Assembly (NCBI RefSeq): GCF_024868665.1
Contig: NC_079906.1
Span: forward strand, 11,356,833 to 11,420,832
Length of the DNA: 64,000 nucleotides
Source: Triplophysa rosa
Lineage: Eukaryota; Chordata; Actinopteri; Cypriniformes; Nemacheilidae
Reading direction: 5' to 3'
Part shown: piece by piece, positions 49,881 through 60,343 of the stretch
Position numbering within the stretch: the stretch's first letter is position 1
How the letters are laid out: the number at the start of each line of letters is the position of its first letter
Made by a program: the position numbers and the translations under genes
Notes under the pieces: model-generated
Databases searched by the model: none
Told to the model about the DNA's origin: nothing
What the model saw: only the letters and a program-made list of their open reading frames with translations

Positions 49881-50827
49881 TTAACAAAAAAGTTGGGTAT
49901 AAAAAGGATCTAACTGGAATTAAGCTGTTCAAGGGGGCCTACCTACACACAAAAAAGAAATTATACACAAATTTTCTTTTAAGAAAACATACTGACCAAC
50001 CGATTCCATAAAACACCTCTGTACATGTTGAAAAGAGAAGTTTTGTGAAAAACAGATGAACTCACGCTACTGAAAAATATACTGTAGGTAAATTAGTATC
50101 ATCACTACTGCATTAATTACTTGCAAATATGTCTTAAAATGTTTTCAAGTAGTACAGGACATAAACAGAAAATGTTACAGTAACCTGTACGTCTTCCCAA
50201 TAATCAAGAAGTGTTTTTACTAAAACCATCATCTGTCAAGTTGTGGCTCCTGAAGGTGAAACTGTGTAATATCCAGCTGAGAAGTATTTTTATACTGCGG
50301 CTTGCTCTGCTCTCCTCAGACTTTTTCCTGAATGCATTCTCACTGCAGGAAGGATGAACAGCCGCATGTTTCAGACGGTGCTGTTGACATGAACCATTTC
50401 TTATTTAAATAGGAATTTGGGCCTATTGCACCTCAGAGGCTTTGACCTTATTAACTGTATCTAATAATTAAAATGATAAATAATTAAAAACATTATTCAT
50501 TTAACTTATAGATTTTACAAGTTTGACAATAACTAGCAATCTGTTGAAAAATAGTTTTTCCCTATTGTATAGTTTCAACACAATCTCACAGCAAAAACGT
50601 AACTATATTACGATGGGCTAATTTTGATTAGTTTGTATTTATTTGCATGATCTCATTCGTACATTTTATTCTTACGATTTGCTTTCGCGCCAGTGACGAC
50701 AGTGAGTTAGGGGTGGAGCTTCAGTATCGCTTTTTTCTAGTAATCGTACATTTTTGTACGATTCAAAATGTACAAATTCATACGAATAACCCACCTTGTA
50801 GAATAGTTACAAATTCTCGTGAGATCT

Positions 50828-51123
50828 GGGGGCAGATTCACAAAACATTCTTAAGAAGAAAATTCTTCTTAACTGCCGTATTTTTTCTTAAATTGTAATT
50901 TATGAAACACGTTAGGAATGCTTCTTTTTAAGGCAGTTCTAACATTTTCCTTCTCAAGACTGACTTAAACAGCATATGTATTTTTATGCTTATGAAAATG
51001 AAGATGTTCTTAAGAAAATATTTGAGAACTTCTTAAGAAGAAACATTCTTACAAGCTTCCTAAAATTGATCTTAATAACAATCTTATGTTTTGCCTTAAG
51101 AACAGTTTCGTGAATCCGGCCCC
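50828..51123. mobile_element. MITE with GGGGC-GGATTCAC termini
   Basis: The left end GGGGGCAGATTCACAAAACA and the right end TTTCGTGAATCCGGCCCC are inverted relatives. CTTAAGAA motifs recur through the 296-bp element and its arms are partly self-complementary. No clear target duplication. Confidence 0.65.
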
Positions 51124-52230
51124 TGTTTGGCACTATGCTTAATTTGGTGAATTCTCTCTGGCATGCAATCCCATTATGGGCTGTTAACATGTGTTATGCA
51201 TGTGATGAAGTGAAATCGGAGCGATCTTGTAGTGCACAAGCAACGATAGTTTGACTTTTGGATAAACTCCCTTCGCCTATCCTGCTCTACATGTGAAAAC
51301 CTGGCTGACAGTTCCATGTGATATGCTAAAGCAGCATCCCCACACTTATCTTTCTCTCTTTGTTTGACTCCATCACTGTAATTCTATTCTTGTCCTTTGT
51401 CAAGTGACGGTTCTCTCAGGAGGCGGCGCACACAGAGATTACATGAAATTGAAGGCATGTTAATCACTAAAACTGACTCTCATTGACTTCATTGGCTAAT
51501 TGCTATGTGTACAGTACGATTTGTGTTTGTCTGTTTTTTTTTCTCTGAATGGAAGATTCAAGTGTTTATTTACTGTAAAATACAAGCACTTAAAGCATAC
51601 AGTGCAGTGAGGAGCCACAGCCTGTATTTATTTGCACCCATCTTGACTTGTGAAGATGAGAGGCACTTTTGAGCCTACAATTGAAAATGGACTGGTGTAT
51701 TGTTCAGGATTTTACCCTTTGATAGGAGTCACATGAAAAAAAACAGCAAAACAGTTTGAAAATAGTTGATAGTTGTATTGTATTGTTCACACTGTTTCAA
51801 GCTTTCTGTATACACTGCATCTGAATTTCAATTATATCCACATAAAATAAATGAAGTTTAATATCATAGAGACCAGATGCATTAAAACTATGCAATTGTT
51901 TGTTTTCCTTAACAAGCGTTACTATGTGCTTAACATTATTTGCTTGGTTAAGATAAAGACATTTAATTCTTTGCCATATGCTGCACTTCTAGTTCCAAAA
52001 CATCACTAAAACAAGTTACACTGTATTTTAATGATTCCTACATTTGACTTCATAACTCAAGTATGCAATTTCTCAGTGCAAATGTTTTCAATACACAGAT
52101 TTCATTGTGAGTTACACATTGCACAGATAAAGAGAGCGTATACCTAAATCAAAATCACATATAGAAAAATAGAAAGATAAGCATTTATTTACGCTTGTTT
52201 GCTTGTATTAGCAACTAGACATGTACCGTA
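51124..52230. other. unique noncoding sequence
   Basis: AT-rich, without long frames or recognised elements. Confidence 0.4.
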
Positions 52231-52511
52231 CACTGTAAGAAATATATTGTGAAAATTACAGTAATTTACTGGCAGCCATTGACAAGTAATACACTGTATT
52301 TAAAAATACAGTAAGTTACTTGTCAATGGCTGCCAGTTAGTAACTGTGTTTTTTTATTACAGTAAGTTACTTGTCAATGGCTGCCAGTTAGTAACTGTGA
52401 TTGTTTATTACAGTAAATTACTCATCAATGGCTGGAGGTTAATTATTGTGTTTTCACAGCAATTTTATTGTCAATGGTTGCTACTAAGTTACTGTGTTTT
52501 TTTTTTACAGA
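52231..52511. mobile_element. CACTG-ended element with 51-bp internal tandem repeats
   Basis: Starts CACTGTAAGAAATAT. An inverted first unit (TTACTGGCAGCCATTGACAA) is followed by direct units beginning ACAGTAAGTTACTTGTCAAT at 52308 and 52359, and diverged units at 52410 and 52456. It ends near TTTTTTTTTACAG. CACTG-type ends suggest a CACTA/EnSpm-like non-autonomous element, but the right terminus is incomplete. Confidence 0.65.
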
Positions 52512-53152
52512 TAATGTAGACGATTTGGAAACAGCCCCTGACTTAAGAATATAATTATTAATGTGGTTTTAGTTTACTAACTTTCTTAGGATGATTGCTT
52601 AAAAGTGAACCTAGAGCCAAAACCAAAATTAATCACAGATCACTTATTCTGGTTTGGTATCTTTACGACTTACAGTTTCTGACCGTAAGAATAATACTAT
52701 TTAGAAAAAAAAGTTCCAGCACTTTATGCTTGGACTGATACAAGTTGATCACACTGTTTGGCAAATACACTGTCTCTATTTTAGCGTAAAGCACAATTTG
52801 AAAACATTCCGTAAACAAACAACAAAATGCAAAAACATGGCAGAAAATTTAATCAACCCCCAAACAAGTCCACTTATAAACACTGGGGAACACTGCTAAT
52901 AGAATGCTGCTATGTACTTTAAGGAAATAAATACTTTAGGACTAGGTAGACTAACTCCAACTGTGTCTCAAATAATGCAAACAAAATGTACAATAAAGAT
53001 GGGTGTATAGTGCACACTTCACAGCTGAACTGAATGGATTGTTCCACATGAAATGTTACAGAAGATTTCTGAAAAACAAATAATAAATAGTAAATGATAA
53101 AATATACATTTAAAAAACATTTAGCTTAAATAAACATTCAACTTTACTGCCA
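52512..53152. other. noncoding sequence downstream of the zinc-finger exon
   Basis: AT-rich. I found no additional zinc-finger or other exon for the minus-strand frame that ends at 53153. Confidence 0.4.
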
Positions 53153-53383
53153 TCATTCTGCATGAAAAAGCATCTTGTCTGTGGCAGCGGGTTTGAGGCA
53201 CCGGTTTAACTGAAATCGATACATATGCCTCTGAAGTGCACACACTGTCATAAATGTAGCAGGACATTCTGCATGCCCACACTGAAATCTGATGTTTGCA
53301 AGATTTCTGTGAATTTTAATATGCCAAATGAATGCAGAAATCGAAGCTGCATTGAATTTACAAACTTTACACGTATAAAGCAT
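53153..53383 (-). CDS. C2H2 zinc-finger-like exon or gene fragment
   Basis: The 76-residue minus-strand frame contains a first finger C5-x2-C8-x12-H21-x3-H25, then a short linker (HRN). A second finger-like unit follows, C35-x4-C40-x12-H53, in which the final histidine expected a few residues later is missing (HMYRFQ). This short-then-long finger pair resembles the N-terminal fingers of small multi-copy C2H2 proteins in fish genomes; that is recollection. If the exon really ends near Arg56 at a splice site, the last 20 residues are intron read-through. The start at 53383 is the only ATG before the first finger. Upstream, a GTACGT donor-like site (53490) and TTAG acceptor-like site (53393) could bracket a 98-bp intron in the 5' UTR, though the pyrimidine tract is poor. 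The function would be nucleic-acid binding, but it may be a decayed copy. Confidence 0.4.
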   Translation of the reverse strand: MLYTCKVCKFNAASISAFIWHIKIHRNLANIRFQCGHAECPATFMTVCALQRHMYRFQLNRCLKPAATDKMLFHAE

Positions 53384-53499
53384 GATGACACCCTAACATT
53401 AAAACGTCCACCTGCACTGTCAACGACTACTGTTATGTTACTATTAATAAAGTGACAAAGTTTAGTCCAAAGAAAACTTAATAAACGTACCGCTACTAC

Positions 53500-53990
53500 G
53501 CAATCGGTGCAGCTACACTCCCATCACAATGCAGGTGGCTGCAGGTCGGTGGTCGCGCCAAAAGGTGGTGCGGCGCCAAAGTGTTAGAATACCAAGAGGC
53601 GAAACTCTGGTGCTTTTTGGAAAACAGCGCGGCCGCCTTTTTGGGGTGAAAAGGCTTTTAACTGACATGGTTTCTATCGAGCTAAGGTTTTTGTCATCAT
53701 TTATTATCATCATTCAGATTTGATTTCAGCTTCAATGTTTTTTTCAACAAAGCAGCTCATATTGCCATCGCAACAGAAAAAAGACGAGTCGCTTTCACCC
53801 CAAAATGGCGGAAATCGCAGGGCGCTGGTGTTGCAATGGAACGTTCTATGGAGTTTCGGCTCTTGGTATCTATAGTCTTTGGCGGCGCTGCGCTGCTCCC
53901 GGATACCGTGTGACATCAAAGTACCGCGAGAGCGATTGTAATAGTTACGGAACAAGCTGCACTCAGATTCTCCTGTCACGGTATTTGATG
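53500..53990. promoter_or_regulatory. CpG-containing inverted-repeat, likely two-way promoter
   Basis: Two imperfect mirror arms face each other. The left has GCGGCGCCAAAG (53570), ACCAAGAGGCGAAACTC (53591) and CCGCCTTTTTGGGGTGAAA (53633-53651). The right has TTTCACCCCAAAATGGCGG (53793-53811), GAGTTTCGGCTCTTGGT (53851) and CTTTGGCGGCGC (53877-53888). CpG is locally frequent. AAAATGGCGG is a YY1/KRCC-like start-site motif. With a zinc-finger exon leaving on one side and a spliced-looking exon on the other, a bidirectional promoter is the simplest reading. A palindromic transposon is the alternative. Confidence 0.45.
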
Positions 53991-54022
53991 TAATTTCGGT
54001 GATCGGATTTGCGCAGCGCTGC

Positions 54023-54058
54023 ATGACGTTTAAGTCATTACTAGAGGGTTACAAACAG
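54023..54058 (+). other. candidate first coding exon with strong splice donor
   Basis: ATGACGTTTAAG opens a 12-codon segment ending exactly at CAG|GTGAGT (donor GT at 54059-54060), close to the ideal vertebrate donor. The upstream 170 bp are moderately CpG-containing and continue from the inverted-repeat promoter. No downstream exon is recognised in the window, where mobile elements begin at 54475. Confidence 0.3.
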
Positions 54059-54474
54059 GTGAGTTTGATCAGGGTTAAGGATGCAGGAAGTTCACATCGC
54101 GGGTCACATAGTTTAGAACCAGCAGTAGCCTACATCATAAGCCTGTGTCAATGCCATGTATTTTTGCTGCTTGTAAACAAAACCTTATGACAACTCAATA
54201 AATGATTTATTTGAGAAAAGTCTATTTTCACAAAAATATTTAATAATCAATTAACAGAAAGTTACAAAACAGTTCAATGCTTAATGTCTAGTTGTGATAG
54301 ACTCAAAATAAAAAATAAGCTATTAAAAGCTTGTGCGAGACATTTGTATCCTTTAAATAATGATCGTAGTTTGTTTTGGATTATGTCCCATGTCAGAGGT
54401 GCCCTGAATATCACACAAAAGTTTCTCAATTCCACATTTCACTGTAATACCTGTGAACTGGGAAAATGTCTATT

Positions 54475-55065
54475 TTAAAGGGGTCATATGGCGGAAGTGC
54501 ATGTTTTTCTGTGTTTTTGGTGTGTTATAAGTTGCCCATGCATGTATTAGATACGTAAAATTGCACAAATGAAAGCGTGGGATCAAAAGATGCATTCTAT
54601 CTAAAAGTGAATGCTCAACCAGACTTGCCTGAAACGCCTCGTGTAACCACACCCCGGCGAATCTACGTAACTTCGTAACATGATTTGACTAAGACCGCCC
54701 AAATCTACACGTAGTTAAGGTGGGCGTAATTGTAAATCTCTTTGTATCGTCTGTCAGTACAATTGCTTTGGAACCTGATGTTCCGAATATGGTAAGAGGC
54801 GTTACATTTCCGTGAAATACTTGCAGTATTTGACCAATCACTACGCACTGGTGAACTGGCCAATCATAGCACACCTCGCTTTTCAGAGCGATGAGCTTTG
54901 TAAAAAATCAGGGCGTTACAGAGAGGCGGGGCAAAGAGGAGATACAAACATGCAGGGTATGTGGAAAATACAACGTTTTTTAAGCTTTAAATGGTGTATA
55001 CACATTGCGTTACATCTAAAACAAACAATGATATTCGTTTTAGTCGTGCAATATGACTCCTTTAA
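54475..55065 (+). mobile_element. complete GGGGTCATATG-type TTAA element, 591 bp
   Basis: Left end TTAAAGGGGTCATATGGCG, right end CAATATGACTCCTTTAA (inverted match with substitutions). The last 200 bp match 30124-30324. The interior has no long frame. Confidence 0.8.
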
Positions 55066-55247
55066 TTATTTAAACCATTTCTAATATAGAACTATGAACA
55101 TTCATGGTTCTTGATTGTTGTGATTTACCACAGGCCAGTGTTGGTTAGGTTAACAAAGTCGTTTTTTCTAGCACATTCCTCTAATGTGATTTTCACAATA
55201 TTTCGATCAGTAGGGCCTATTGTAATTTATCATTGAATATAGCCTAA

Positions 55248-56357
55248 ACTCTAAAAAAATATGGTTCTTAAAAGGTTCTTTAATGATGGTAAAGGTTCTG
55301 TATAGAACCATGTCTTCTGAAGAACCTTTTCTGCTGAAATGGTTCTTTGTATTGGGAAAGGGTTCTTTATTCCCGCCTATTTTGGTTTAAAGTAGATCAG
55401 TTATTTAGAAGCTGCCTCCTGATTGGTTGTATGTCCTGAATCAAAGTCCTGATTTAAAAGTCCTGCTGAGGTTCCTGCAGACTGATACACCACACAGGTA
55501 AGCTTTAGACTGTTTTTAATCATATATTTTATGTTTTTTTTATATAATTTAAGATATTCTATGGTTATAATTTATGGGAATCTGCTTTACCAATTATTTA
55601 GGATAGTTAAAATGTATATACTCTACTTAATATTTAAAAATGTATTACATTAACAATATTATCCTAGCATCAATCATTATTTACTTCTACTAGCTGAACT
55701 TCCATAAACCATTTTTCTAAAATATTTTCATGCACATTATGTTGATGTTTCTTCAACAGTATGTTGTACAACTTGTATTTAGGTTTATTTATTGATATTT
55801 CAGAGTTTCGTAGTAATCATGTATTTTTATAATTTTCCTGGTTATATACATACTTTTATTTCTATACATTTTTGTTCTCACATTTCTACTGCTATTGTGC
55901 TAAAATGGACTAAAACGTATTTCTTTACTTTTCCTTTGTCTCTGTTTAGACCTAATATGTTTTTTTTTGCAATGCAAAATTGTGAAAGGTATTAATATGT
56001 ACAAATATATTGAATGTTCCATGACATTTAATGATGTGACCAGAAGGAAATAAAAGTATTACTTGATTTACATGTCTTATTGTTTTTATACGGTAAAACG
56101 GAAATAGAAAATGATCAAATCCATAAAAAACTAAATGAATGAATTAATCAAAAAACCTAAATTAAAACCCCTCCTGTTTGCTGATAAAGAAAGGGTTCTT
56201 TATAGCACCACTGAGGTTCTATATAGCACTTTTCAAGGCCGGGTTCTTTATGGAACCTTATAAAAAGGGTTCTATATAGCACCAAAAAGGGTTCTGCTAT
56301 TGTTACAAGCCGAAGAACCCTTTTTTGGTACTATTTAGAACCATTTTTCTTAAGAGT
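55248..56357. mobile_element. 1.1-kb element with long GGTTCT-rich inverted arms
   Basis: Left terminus ACTCTAAAAAAATATGGTTC and right terminus ACCATTTTTCTTAAGAGT are inverted relatives. Both arms, about 130 bp on the left and 170 bp on the right, are packed with GGTTCTTTA/AGAACC motifs spaced 15-35 bp apart. The AT-rich centre (55500-56160) has no plausible transposase, so it is non-autonomous. Confidence 0.75.
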
Positions 56358-57162
56358 GTACTTTAATGCTCTGTGACCCCTAATACGTTATTTCCAGTGC
56401 ATGAATACAGTGAATTACTGTAGATTTCACATGCATTTTTAACAGTGCAGATGCCAGTAAAGCGTCTTCTAAAAGCAGAGAGGAAAATAGGAGCTTTACA
56501 GATGTTAATTGCATCGCCTGTGCCATATTATATCTGCCATCGGCTAAGCTTTGCAAACAACATTCACACCTGTTAATAACAACACATATTCTTCCTTCAC
56601 CTGATCTAAATATAACTCCTCCGGTGTAGGAGTTCAAGGGTGATAGACATTTTCTCATTAGGGTGAGCAGACTCACTCTTCGTTAGTGCTGGGTTAATGA
56701 AAGACCCTCGGCCTTACTCATATCCTTTATGCAATCAACTATTCATGAGACTAATTTGTAATCCTTAATCTACATGGTAATTCATTTCACGTGACATGTC
56801 AAGGTGATAGCAATATTTACATGTAAATATAGAAATCCATGCTATTTACTTAGTGATGGTATTGATGAATTACAAAACTCATTATTTAGGACACATGATT
56901 ATGCCAAAAAATATTTTAATGCTATCAATGCAATCACGTGCCTCGGTTGTCAAAGGATTCACAGATTTCTGTCAATGAATATGAAACATTATAGGTGTCA
57001 TATAAATAAAATGTATTATTCTGACCAATAATATTGTTGTTCTTGTTGATATAAAGTAAAATGGTGGTCTCTTGATAAACGATCACTAGCCAGAAATAGT
57101 TATAGGGAAAGGTGACGTTCTAATTCAGGGAGCATTTGATTGGACAAAATTCTGTAAAATTC
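56358..57162. other. unique noncoding sequence
   Basis: A 98-codon minus-strand frame (56380-56676) and a 75-codon plus-strand frame have no domains. No repeat is recognised. Confidence 0.4.
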
Positions 57163-57490
57163 TTAAAGGGACAGTTCACCCAAAAATTCTGTCATGAATT
57201 ACTTACTCTCTTGTTCCAAACCTGTATAAATGTCTTTGTTTGGTTGAACACAGAGAAAGATATTTGGACGGATGCTTGTAATCAAACAGTTCTTGGCCAC
57301 CATTGACAACAGTAGTAGTATTTTTTCTTTTATTTAACTTTTTCCTACTATGGTATACAATAGTGTCCAAGAACTGTTTGGTTACAAGCATTCTTCCAAA
57401 TATCTTTCTCTGTGTTCATCAGTAACAAAGGAATGTACACAGATTTAGAACAACTCTGATGACAGAATTTTTATTTTCGAGTGTCTTTAA
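57163..57490. mobile_element. Angel-like palindromic MITE, AACACAGAGAAAG subfamily
   Basis: TTAAAGGGACAGTTCACCC at the left and a diverged GAGTGTCTTTAA at the right. Arms AACACAGAGAAAGATATTTG and mirrored CAAATATCTTTCTCTGTGTT. Centre CAGTTCTTGGCCACCATTGA. It matches 27942-28300 more closely than the other copies. Confidence 0.9.
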
Positions 57491-57690
57491 ATCTCATCTG
57501 TCCTGTCAATGAAACATGCATTGACAGCTAGTCATTAGACTTGGGAGAACCATTGAGATTTGGCGTTATTGATGTGCGGCCATTTTTGAATTTACAGCTT
57601 TATTCTGTATGTTACCATAGATACATGACATTGATTATTGCTAAATAAGTTAAAATTATATATTATATATATTAAAGTTATATTTTTGGA

Positions 57691-57812
57691 GCAGGTGCGC
57701 TAGCAGCAAACAGAGTTCGATTTCCATCTCGAAGGGTCCTTTGCTGATCTCCACCCAACGCTTTCCTGTCATTTCTCTACTGTCCTGTCATAAGAAAAGC
57801 ATGAAAGCCCAT
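57691..57812 (+). mobile_element. tRNA-derived SINE, 5'-truncated
   Basis: GTGCGCTAGCAGCAAACAGA then a B-box-like GAGTTCGATTTCC, followed by GGGTCCTTTGCTGATC, TTTCCTGTCATTTCTCTACT, GTCCTGTCATAA and GAAAGCCCAT. The A-box region is degraded. It is a different family from the SINE at 46595. Confidence 0.65.
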
Positions 57813-59239
57813 ACATGTAATAATACAAATATGAATTAATCGTTTTGCTTCAGAAAACATGTTAACACACTGAAGTCATTTGGATTACTGTAATGATACA
57901 TGCATGGGCTTTTTGGAGCTTTGCCATGTTGACCCCTTTAAGATAACGTGGTGGCATTTTTATGTAATTTACTTCATTTTATTTATCTAAAAGTATCTGA
58001 AAAGAAGAAATGAGGACATACAGTACACATGTGGGATGGCATAAGGGTAAACTATTTCTTTAACAATGTTAGTACATTTGTGCAAAACAGAATACTGTAG
58101 GTTTTAAGTACCGTATGTGCGATCTGCTAATTTTTTAGAAATACACTAGATATAAATGAGTTAAGAGACATTGATTTGCCAACAAATTTCTAATTTCATA
58201 GTGAATTGATGATACAATTGCATCCTATGTATAAAACTGCAGTTATTTTGCCATTTTGCATTATCCACACAAGGTAATGTGGATTCAGGTATTAGTGTGC
58301 TGTTCAAGCTCAATGTTCACATTCCAATCCCCTATTCTTTCTTTCTCTCTCTCTTTCTTTCTCAGCCTGGGGACATGAGACCATTAACCTCCTGCAGCCG
58401 ACGCCTTCTATCCTTAATGAGGGGCTGCTAGTATGACCCACTATGTCGTTCATATTTCTCGTCTCCTCAGTCCACCACTCTGAGGTGATGTGTCGCTTCT
58501 CTGAAGAGGGGGAAGGGATGTGCGAATACATCCACAGGAGAGAGAGAGAGAGAGCCGCGTTCAGTGTCAGAATAAAGATACATCCTAGACACGTGGACTT
58601 CAATTAGTAATTGACTGGTACATTAATGTTCTGTTGATTGAGGATTAATTGCGTCATGTTTATTTGGGAATTCATCATGCTGCTACATACTGAATGTAGA
58701 GTTTCCTCTATATCTAATTTCCCCTTTCATGATGGATGTCCCCGATTTGTCCTCTGGTGTCTGTGAGGGGGACCACACGGGCACTATAGGAACGTTTTTA
58801 TTTAAATAGCAGATGCCTGTAAAGATACATGAGGAACGTCTGCGTGAGAGGAAATCAGATGCATTTCGTGAAGGGATTTGCCATTATTTCTGACAATAGC
58901 TGCTATTCATTTTCACCACCCGTAGATGGGAGATCCATTGCTTTTAATATTTATTAATATTATTCACCTGTCTTGCTTCTATATTGTACGTTGTTGATAT
59001 GTTTTATTGTTATTGCTTTCTAGGGAGATTTAATTAAGTTTTCAATCATGTTCATTAAATTATTTATAAATTATTTATAGACACAGTTGTTGACATACTC
59101 TACAAACATAGTGCTTAATGGAGATTGTATGTTCCTCAGATCTGTTCCAAGAAGAATTTGAGAAAACATATTTATATTAAAATGTATAATCTCAGTGTCT
59201 GACCAAAATCTGAGCATAGTTCGAGACACTACATTCTTA
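57813..59239. other. unique noncoding sequence, 1.4 kb
   Basis: A short TTTCTCTCT tract at about 58335-58361 and a short GA run at about 58540-58552. A 97-codon minus-strand frame spans both and is unconvincing. The rest is complex and repeat-free. Confidence 0.4.
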
Positions 59240-59305
59240 CAAATCTCAAATCTCATCGCTGTCCAGGAGAAACGCCTGAGACATTGAAGAGATCTCATTT
59301 GTTAT
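59240..59305 (+). repeat. dispersed repeat fragment (pair with 19340-19419)
   Basis: CCAGGAGAAACGCCTGAGAC, ATTGAAGAGATCTCATTT. Same orientation and block order as the copy at 19340. Confidence 0.5.
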
Positions 59306-60086
59306 TTTCCTTTGGGTCCTCCTCTCCACTCCGGTCAGCCCTGGCTCTGCCTCTGTGACAGAGGAACAAAATCTAAGATGGCTGATGATAAAGTATTGTG
59401 GTTTGAGAAGGTAGGCTGAAAGTGCCAGGACTTCATTTGTGTCAGACGCTCCATGATGGTAATGAATTTCTGTGGTGAACCTGAGACTGAGAGAAACAGA
59501 GAGGCTTGAAAGCGGTTCGTTCAAGCGGCACCAGTCAATATCTGTAGATTTTATCTGCATAGTCCTGTCACTCCATATACCATCACGTGACTTGGTACAC
59601 CTGTGTAATAGCAATACTTAACGTTTTTCATCTCGGCCAATGATCGAACCCACATTTTACAAACAGCCCATATTCACATGCCTTTAAGACCTTAAAAGGT
59701 CTGTGAGGGAAGAGAGACTGACTCTTTTATCCATCTCATAAAACCGTTTTGATTCATAATGTCGATGGAGCGTATCTGGTTACTTAGGTGGAATCTGAGC
59801 AGCAGAGGAGCCTTAATTGCTCCCAGCGAGTGCAGCCGAAGGACTTGATTAGACCCCGGACCACTTCTCATGTTCTTCATTTGTGAGGCGACGACCTTCT
59901 GCAGTGACGGACTCAAGCACGAGGTCATTGAGTGAGGGCCTCCTCTGGGAACAGGCCTCTTTGAACGAAAATTACAGGCGTAAACCTGGAGCCTATAACA
60001 GTTAAACTTACTGATAAACTTCTGGATTTATTTTGTTTAATGCAATGAGAAGCTTGAGCTAGGAAAAATCCCCCCTCAAAAAACTA
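59306..60086. other. unique noncoding sequence
   Basis: Mixed composition. The minus-strand frames of 122 codons (59246-59614) and 78 codons (59692-59928) show no domain. No repeat is recognised. Confidence 0.4.
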
Positions 60087-60343
60087 TTACTCACCAACAT
60101 GTTATTCCAAACCTGTATGACTTTCTGTCTTCTGCAGAACACAAAATATGACATTTTGAGGAATGTTGGTAACCAAATAACATTGGCCTCCCTTGACTTC
60201 CATTGTATGGACACTAGACCACATTAACTGTTTCTCAAAATATCTTCTTTTGTGTTTCACAGAAATTTAGTCATATAAGGGTTTGAACCAAATAAAAGTA
60301 ATAAATGATGACAGAAATGGGTTTTTTTGGTGAACACTTTAAT
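60087..60343. mobile_element. Angel-like MITE, decayed termini
   Basis: TTACTCACCAACATGTTATT, CCAAACCTGTATGACTTTCT, GAATGTTGGTAACCAAATAA and mirrored CTCAAAATATCTTCTTTTGT. The outer 25 bp of both ends are lost or heavily changed. Confidence 0.75.
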
